Shown here: piece after piece, positions 60,753 through 64,000 of the stretch | Position numbering within the stretch: position 1 is the first letter of the stretch | How the letters are laid out: every line of letters starts with the position of its first letter | Origin: Myxococcales bacterium | GTDB taxonomy: Bacteria; Myxococcota_A; Polyangia; Haliangiales; Haliangiaceae | Assembly: GCA_016720595.1 (NCBI GenBank) | Contig: JADKKI010000022.1 | Location: forward strand, 189,719-253,718 | Length of the DNA stretch: 64,000 nucleotides | Direction of reading: 5' to 3' | The notes under the pieces: model-generated | Database searches by the model: none | Told to the model about the DNA's origin: nothing | The model's input: the letters and a program-made list of their open reading frames with translations, nothing else | Translations under genes and position numbers: made by a program

Positions 60753-61478
60753 GTCACGACGGCGCTCCTCGCCGGCTGTCAGGCCGACCTCGCGGATCTC
60801 GACGGCATCTTCTACGACGGCGATGGCCGCACCGTGCACTGCGCGATCGACCTCGACACCAAGGCCAACATCTCGACCGCGAGCCTCGATGGTGCGCTCG
60901 ACCGCGCGCGCGATCGCGGCCAGGTGGTGGAGCTGTACGCCCACAACCCGCAGAAGACCGTGAAGCTGTCGGTGATCGAGCACGTGCTCGCCGGCGCACA
61001 AGAGCGTGGCCTCCCGTTCGTCACGTACACGGACTTCGCGCACTCCGGTGGGCTCGGTGCGGGTGTCGCGCTGTCGTTCGACGACACCTCGGTCCGTCCG
61101 TGGCACGACGCACGTCCGCTGTTCCAGCAGTATGGCGCGCGCGTCACGTTCTTCATCAGCCGGTTCTATGCGATCGCAGACGCCGAGCGCGCGATGGTCC
61201 GCGACCTCGCCGACGATGGGCACGACATCGAGGCGCACACGGTCAATCACGTCAACTCGCCGCAATACGTCGAAGAGCACGGGCTCGCGGCGTACCTGAA
61301 GGACGAGTACCAGCCGTCGATCGATGCGCTCGAGGCCGAGGGCTATCAGGTGAGCGCGTTCGCCTATCCGTTCGGCGCACGCACCGACGAGCTCGACGCT
61401 GCCTTGCGCGTGCGCACGCCGATCCTGCGCTCGGTGGAGTTCTCGTACTCGGGGGTGGTCAGCCCGTGCCCCGAATAG
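60753..61478 (+). CDS. Polysaccharide-deacetylase-like lipoprotein with irregular start
   Basis: About 241 residues. The NodB-type fold is visible: VALSFDDTSVRPWHDARPLFQQYGARVTFFISRF, DGHDIEAHTVNHVNSPQYVEEHG (HxxxH, lacking the usual following Pro) and VSAFAYPFGARTDE. The N-terminus encodes a lipoprotein signal CLVTTALLAGC, but the frame contains no ATG, GTG or TTG before it. ATG 60746 lies in another frame, and removing one C of the CC at 60749-60750 would join it as MLVTTALLAGC. A sequence error or an unusual start is therefore likely. The stop overlaps the next gene. Confidence 0.6.
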   Translation, partial: VTTALLAGCQADLADLDGIFYDGDGRTVHCAIDLDTKANISTASLDGALDRARDRGQVVELYAHNPQKTVKLSVIEHVLAGAQERGLPFVTYTDFAHSGGLGAGVALSFDDTSVRPWHDARPLFQQYGARVTFFISRFYAIADAERAMVRDLADDGHDIEAHTVNHVNSPQYVEEHGLAAYLKDEYQPSIDALEAEGYQVSAFAYPFGARTDELDAALRVRTPILRSVEFSYSGVVSPCPE

Positions 61479-62440
61479 CTGCGCTGCTGGTGATGCTCGC
61501 GGCCACGCGCACGTTCGCGGGCCCGCCCGATCGCGTGGTGCTCGCGGATCCGGACCCCGAGCTCCGGCACGCGGTGGAGTCGGTGCTCGCGCCGTGGCGG
61601 CTCGTGGTGGTGATCGAGGCGAGCCCACCCGGTGACGATGCTCGGGCGTTCACGCGCGCCGAGCGTGCGGGTGCGCGGTTCGTGGTGTGGCGCGAGGGCG
61701 ATCAGCTGGTGGTGTTCGATCGCGATCGCAAGCTCAGCGAGCGACGCCCCGCACGCGCGGGCTCGTTCGATCCCGTGACAGCGGCGGGCGCGGCGCTGAG
61801 CGTGAAGACGATGATGCGGCTGCCGCCGCCACCACCGCCAACGGCAACCAACGACACCTCCCCCGGCATCGTGGCACCACCGCCGCCACCGCCACAGACC
61901 GTCTCGGGTGGGATCGAGCTCCGGATCGAAGCTGGGATCGCCGCGCGCGTCGCCGGCGGATCCGACGCCGGTCCGGGCGGCCGCGCGCTGTTCGCGGTGA
62001 TGCTCCGCCCGACCTCAGACCTCGGGCTCCGGATCGGCGCACGTGCGGATCTCGGCACCGAGGTGACGATCGATCGCTCCGGCTTCAAGGGTGGATGGAG
62101 CGACTGGGCGGTGCTCGCCGCCGTGAGCTGGACGATCGCGCGTGGCCCGTGGGAGCTCGAGCCCTACCTCGCCGGCGGTGTCACCCGCGGCACGCTCGAC
62201 GGCACCGAGATGTCCACCGCACGGACAGAGACCGCGACCTCGGCCACGTTCCGTGGTGGCGCGGCCGGCCGGCGTCGGTTCGGCTTGTTCTCGGCAGGTC
62301 TCGGCGTGGAGCTCGCGACCACACCGGGTGCGCCGACCTACACCCGGATGACGATGGGGATGGGTACGCCGAGCGTGTTCGAAGCTCCGTCATTCTCAGT
62401 AGTTATCGGGATCAATCTGGCGGCCGATCTGGGACGCTGA
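61466..62440 (+). CDS. Exported protein with Pro-rich linker and outer-membrane-barrel-like C-terminus
   Basis: 324 residues. Signal peptide (RIAALLVMLAATRTFAGP), a mixed N-terminal domain (VVLADPDPELRHAVESVLAPWRLVVVIEA), a Pro-rich linker with PPPPPP blocks (120-150), and a strand-rich C-terminal half with repeated alternating hydrophobics (GGIELRIEAGIAARVAGGS, LGLRIGARADLGTEVTIDRSGFKG, PWELEPYLAGGVTRG) typical of beta barrels. GTG 61466 overlaps the deacetylase stop by 13 bases. Function unknown. Confidence 0.65.
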   Translation: MPRIAALLVMLAATRTFAGPPDRVVLADPDPELRHAVESVLAPWRLVVVIEASPPGDDARAFTRAERAGARFVVWREGDQLVVFDRDRKLSERRPARAGSFDPVTAAGAALSVKTMMRLPPPPPPTATNDTSPGIVAPPPPPPQTVSGGIELRIEAGIAARVAGGSDAGPGGRALFAVMLRPTSDLGLRIGARADLGTEVTIDRSGFKGGWSDWAVLAAVSWTIARGPWELEPYLAGGVTRGTLDGTEMSTARTETATSATFRGGAAGRRRFGLFSAGLGVELATTPGAPTYTRMTMGMGTPSVFEAPSFSVVIGINLAADLGR

Positions 62441-62459
62441 ATTCCGTGCGACCAAACTG

Positions 62460-63092
62460 ATGGCGGCTCCCACTACAGCAGGGATGGGTGCGATCTCTGC
62501 GACGCGCGAGCTCGACCTGGCGCTGGCGCGCCGGGCTGCGGCCGGTGATCGCTCGGCGCAGCGCGAGCTGTTCCACGCCCAGCGCAGCAGCGTTCACCAC
62601 ACGCTCTACCGGATCCTCGGCTCCAACCGCGAGCTCGAGGATCTGATCCAGGACGCGTTCCTCGAGATCTTCCGCGGGCTCGGCGCCTTCCGCGGCGACA
62701 GCACGCTGTCGCGCTGGTGCCAGACCATCGCCACCCGCACCGCCTATCTCGCGATCTCGCGGCGCAAGCCGGCCTCGATCGAGCTCGCGCTCGTCGAGGA
62801 CCAGCTGGCCGGCGATGCCGACACCCGCCGTCACGCTCAGATGCGCGAGGTCGCACGCCGCCTCTACGTCGCCCTCGATCGGATCGAGCCGAAGCAGCGG
62901 ATCGCGTTCGCGCTCGCGGTGGTCGATGGGCTGCCGCTCGCAGAGGTCGCGCACCTCACCGAGTCCACGGTCGTCGCGGTCAAGACGCGGGTCTGGCGCG
63001 CACGCCGCGATCTGATGAAGCGCGCTGCCCGAGATCCGGTGCTCTCGCAGTACGTCAACGAGCTCGCCGGACGAGACAAGGGGGAACCATGA
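62460..63092 (+). CDS. ECF-type RNA polymerase sigma factor
   Basis: 210 residues. Sigma region 2 (RELEDLIQDAFLEIFRGLGAFRGDSTLSRWCQTIATRTAYLAI) and region 4 (LDRIEPKQRIAFALAVVDGLPLAEVAHLTESTVVAVKTRVWRARRDLM) are both complete. Its stop overlaps by four bases the ATG of a FecR-like anti-sigma protein. ATG 62460 is used; no Shine-Dalgarno is evident. It probably responds to an envelope signal passed by the FecR partner. Confidence 0.93.
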   Translation: MAAPTTAGMGAISATRELDLALARRAAAGDRSAQRELFHAQRSSVHHTLYRILGSNRELEDLIQDAFLEIFRGLGAFRGDSTLSRWCQTIATRTAYLAISRRKPASIELALVEDQLAGDADTRRHAQMREVARRLYVALDRIEPKQRIAFALAVVDGLPLAEVAHLTESTVVAVKTRVWRARRDLMKRAARDPVLSQYVNELAGRDKGEP

Positions 63093-64000
63093 GCGACGCC
63101 CCACACGGACCACCGCCCGTCGAGCCACTGCCCGACGTCGCGTGGGCGCGCGTCGAGCGCGGCCTGATGGCGCGGCTCGATAGCGCTCCATCGTCGGAGG
63201 CCGTGCCTCCTGCGCGCCGTCGCTGGATCTGGCTCGCCGTGCCCGCGCTCGCCGCCGCGGCGGTCCTGGTCGTCGTGTTCGCGCTTCGTGGGCCCGCGGC
63301 GCAGGACACGCACGTCGGCACCGATCCCGAGGTCTCGCGGGTGGTCTCGGGCGATGCACCCTCGGCAGTGTCGTTCGCCGATGCTCACGTCGAGCTCGCC
63401 TCGCGCAGCGCGATCGTGATGAGCCGCGAAGGTGCCGCGCCGAGCGTGCTCCTCGAACGGGGGACCGCTTCGTTCACCGTGGCCCCGCGCGAGGGCCGGC
63501 CGGCGTTCGTGGTCCGCGCCGGCGACACCGTCGTTCGCGTGGTCGGCACGCAGTTCCAGGTCGCGCGCACCGACGAGCACGTCGCCGTGGTCGTACGGCA
63601 TGGCATCGTCGACGTGCTGTTCCGCGGCACCACCGTGCGCGTCGCTGCGGGATACGAGTGGCACTCGGAGCACCCCGAGGCGGTCACCACTGTCGCGATC
63701 GCCGATCCCGCCCCGGCCCCGACGCCCACGCCGACGCACGTTCCCGGGCCAGAGAACACCAACCCCACCCCGACGCCCGGTGCACAGAGCACTCGGCCAA
63801 TCCCGACGCCCGGCCCCGGTCCACAGATCACCAGGCCCATCCCCACGCCCGACCCCACTCCACAGATCACCAAGCCGGTGCCGATGCCCACGCCGACCGC
63901 CACGGTCGAGTCCGATCGTGCGAAGTACGATCGCCTGTCGCGGCTCGAGATCAGCGATCCCAAGGCCGCGCTCTCCGGTTATCTCGAGCTGTCGCGCGGG
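63089..64000 (+). CDS. FecR-domain anti-sigma / signal-transfer protein, partial at right edge
   Basis: The first 304 codons. A cytoplasmic N-terminus of about 45 residues, one membrane helix (IWLAVPALAAAAVLVVVFALRG), then a FecR-type beta domain (SFADAHVELASRSAIVMSREG, TVVRVVGTQFQVARTDEHVAVVVRHGIVDV) and a Pro/Thr-rich repeat linker. ATG 63089 overlaps the ECF sigma stop (ATGA) with a G-rich Shine-Dalgarno upstream, so the pair is co-translated. The gene is cut by the window edge and probably continues with TPR-like repeats (KYDRLSRLEISDPKAALSGYLEL). Confidence 0.88.
   Translation, partial: MSDAPHGPPPVEPLPDVAWARVERGLMARLDSAPSSEAVPPARRRWIWLAVPALAAAAVLVVVFALRGPAAQDTHVGTDPEVSRVVSGDAPSAVSFADAHVELASRSAIVMSREGAAPSVLLERGTASFTVAPREGRPAFVVRAGDTVVRVVGTQFQVARTDEHVAVVVRHGIVDVLFRGTTVRVAAGYEWHSEHPEAVTTVAIADPAPAPTPTPTHVPGPENTNPTPTPGAQSTRPIPTPGPGPQITRPIPTPDPTPQITKPVPMPTPTATVESDRAKYDRLSRLEISDPKAALSGYLELSRG
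63769..63881 (+). repeat. In-frame Pro-rich tandem repeat
   Basis: Three repeats of 33-39 bases inside the FecR gene encode TPGAQSTRPIP, TPGPGPQITRPIP and TPDPTPQITKPVP. They make an extended periplasmic linker and may vary in copy number between strains. Confidence 0.5.

Overview
The window is very GC-rich, densely packed DNA with strong G/C bias at codon third positions. Its gene content looks like a myxobacterium (Myxococcota, perhaps a Haliangium/Kofleria-like lineage). The reasons are four Hanks-type Ser/Thr kinases, FHA proteins, an FHA-sigma54 activator, many small lipoproteins with Pro/Gly-rich linkers, STAND and WD40 architectures, and a kinase-rich signalling style. The lineage is an inference from gene content, because no rRNA or tRNA is visible. 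No CRISPR array, insertion sequence or prophage was seen.

Left arm (1-13.4 kb): a RiPP (class I lanthipeptide-like) locus. On the minus strand, in transcription order, lie an FHA/sigma54 activator, a giant kinase-STAND-WD40 protein, a 64-residue precursor peptide ending in Cys, and the start of a gene that runs off the left edge (helical winged-helix-like N-terminus, then what looks like the first strand of a flavoprotein fold). Divergently on the plus strand lie a full-length LanB-type dehydratase, a second kinase and a second FHA protein. Each arm therefore has one kinase and one FHA protein, which suggests that phosphorylation controls peptide production. The combination of a C-terminal Cys and a LanD-like flavoprotein would predict an aminovinyl-cysteine-type product.

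13.4-24.7 kb: envelope and housekeeping genes, namely small lipoproteins, Lon protease, a HEAT-repeat exported protein, an MscS channel, a decayed RmlD remnant, an acetoacetate-decarboxylase-family protein, a propeller lipoprotein, a CDF transporter, a frameshifted PH-like protein and a cupin.

24.8-36.8 kb: a fatty-acid desaturase operon (ferredoxin reductase, desaturase, MerR-like regulator) behind a promoter carrying a perfect palindrome. It is followed by a DCC protein, lipoproteins, an ASCH protein, a frameshifted DUF362 protein, a C39-like protease, a YebC-family regulator and a Baeyer-Villiger-type monooxygenase.

36.8-50.6 kb: a minus-strand group (tail-specific protease, Rieske/FAD reductase, small membrane protein, CcmE with a Cys heme ligand, lipoprotein), then plus-strand MshEN, OPA transporter, receiver-ATPase plus STAS/zinc-ribbon partner, DedA and conserved hypotheticals.

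50.6-64 kb: a large extracytoplasmic lipoprotein, two kinases in tandem (one with DFN in place of DFG and a large insert), tandem paralogous four-helix membrane proteins separated by a clear terminator, a small zinc-ribbon gene interrupted by one in-frame TGA with a SECIS-like hairpin just downstream (candidate selenoprotein), peptide-release factor 3, a deacetylase lipoprotein, and an ECF sigma/FecR pair cut by the right edge.

A feature of the whole window is that about 20 genes carry a TANNNT hexamer ending 4-9 bases before the start codon and no Shine-Dalgarno. This is the layout of leaderless transcripts. Several genes carry apparent single-base frameshifts in homopolymer runs, so some of these disruptions may be sequencing errors.
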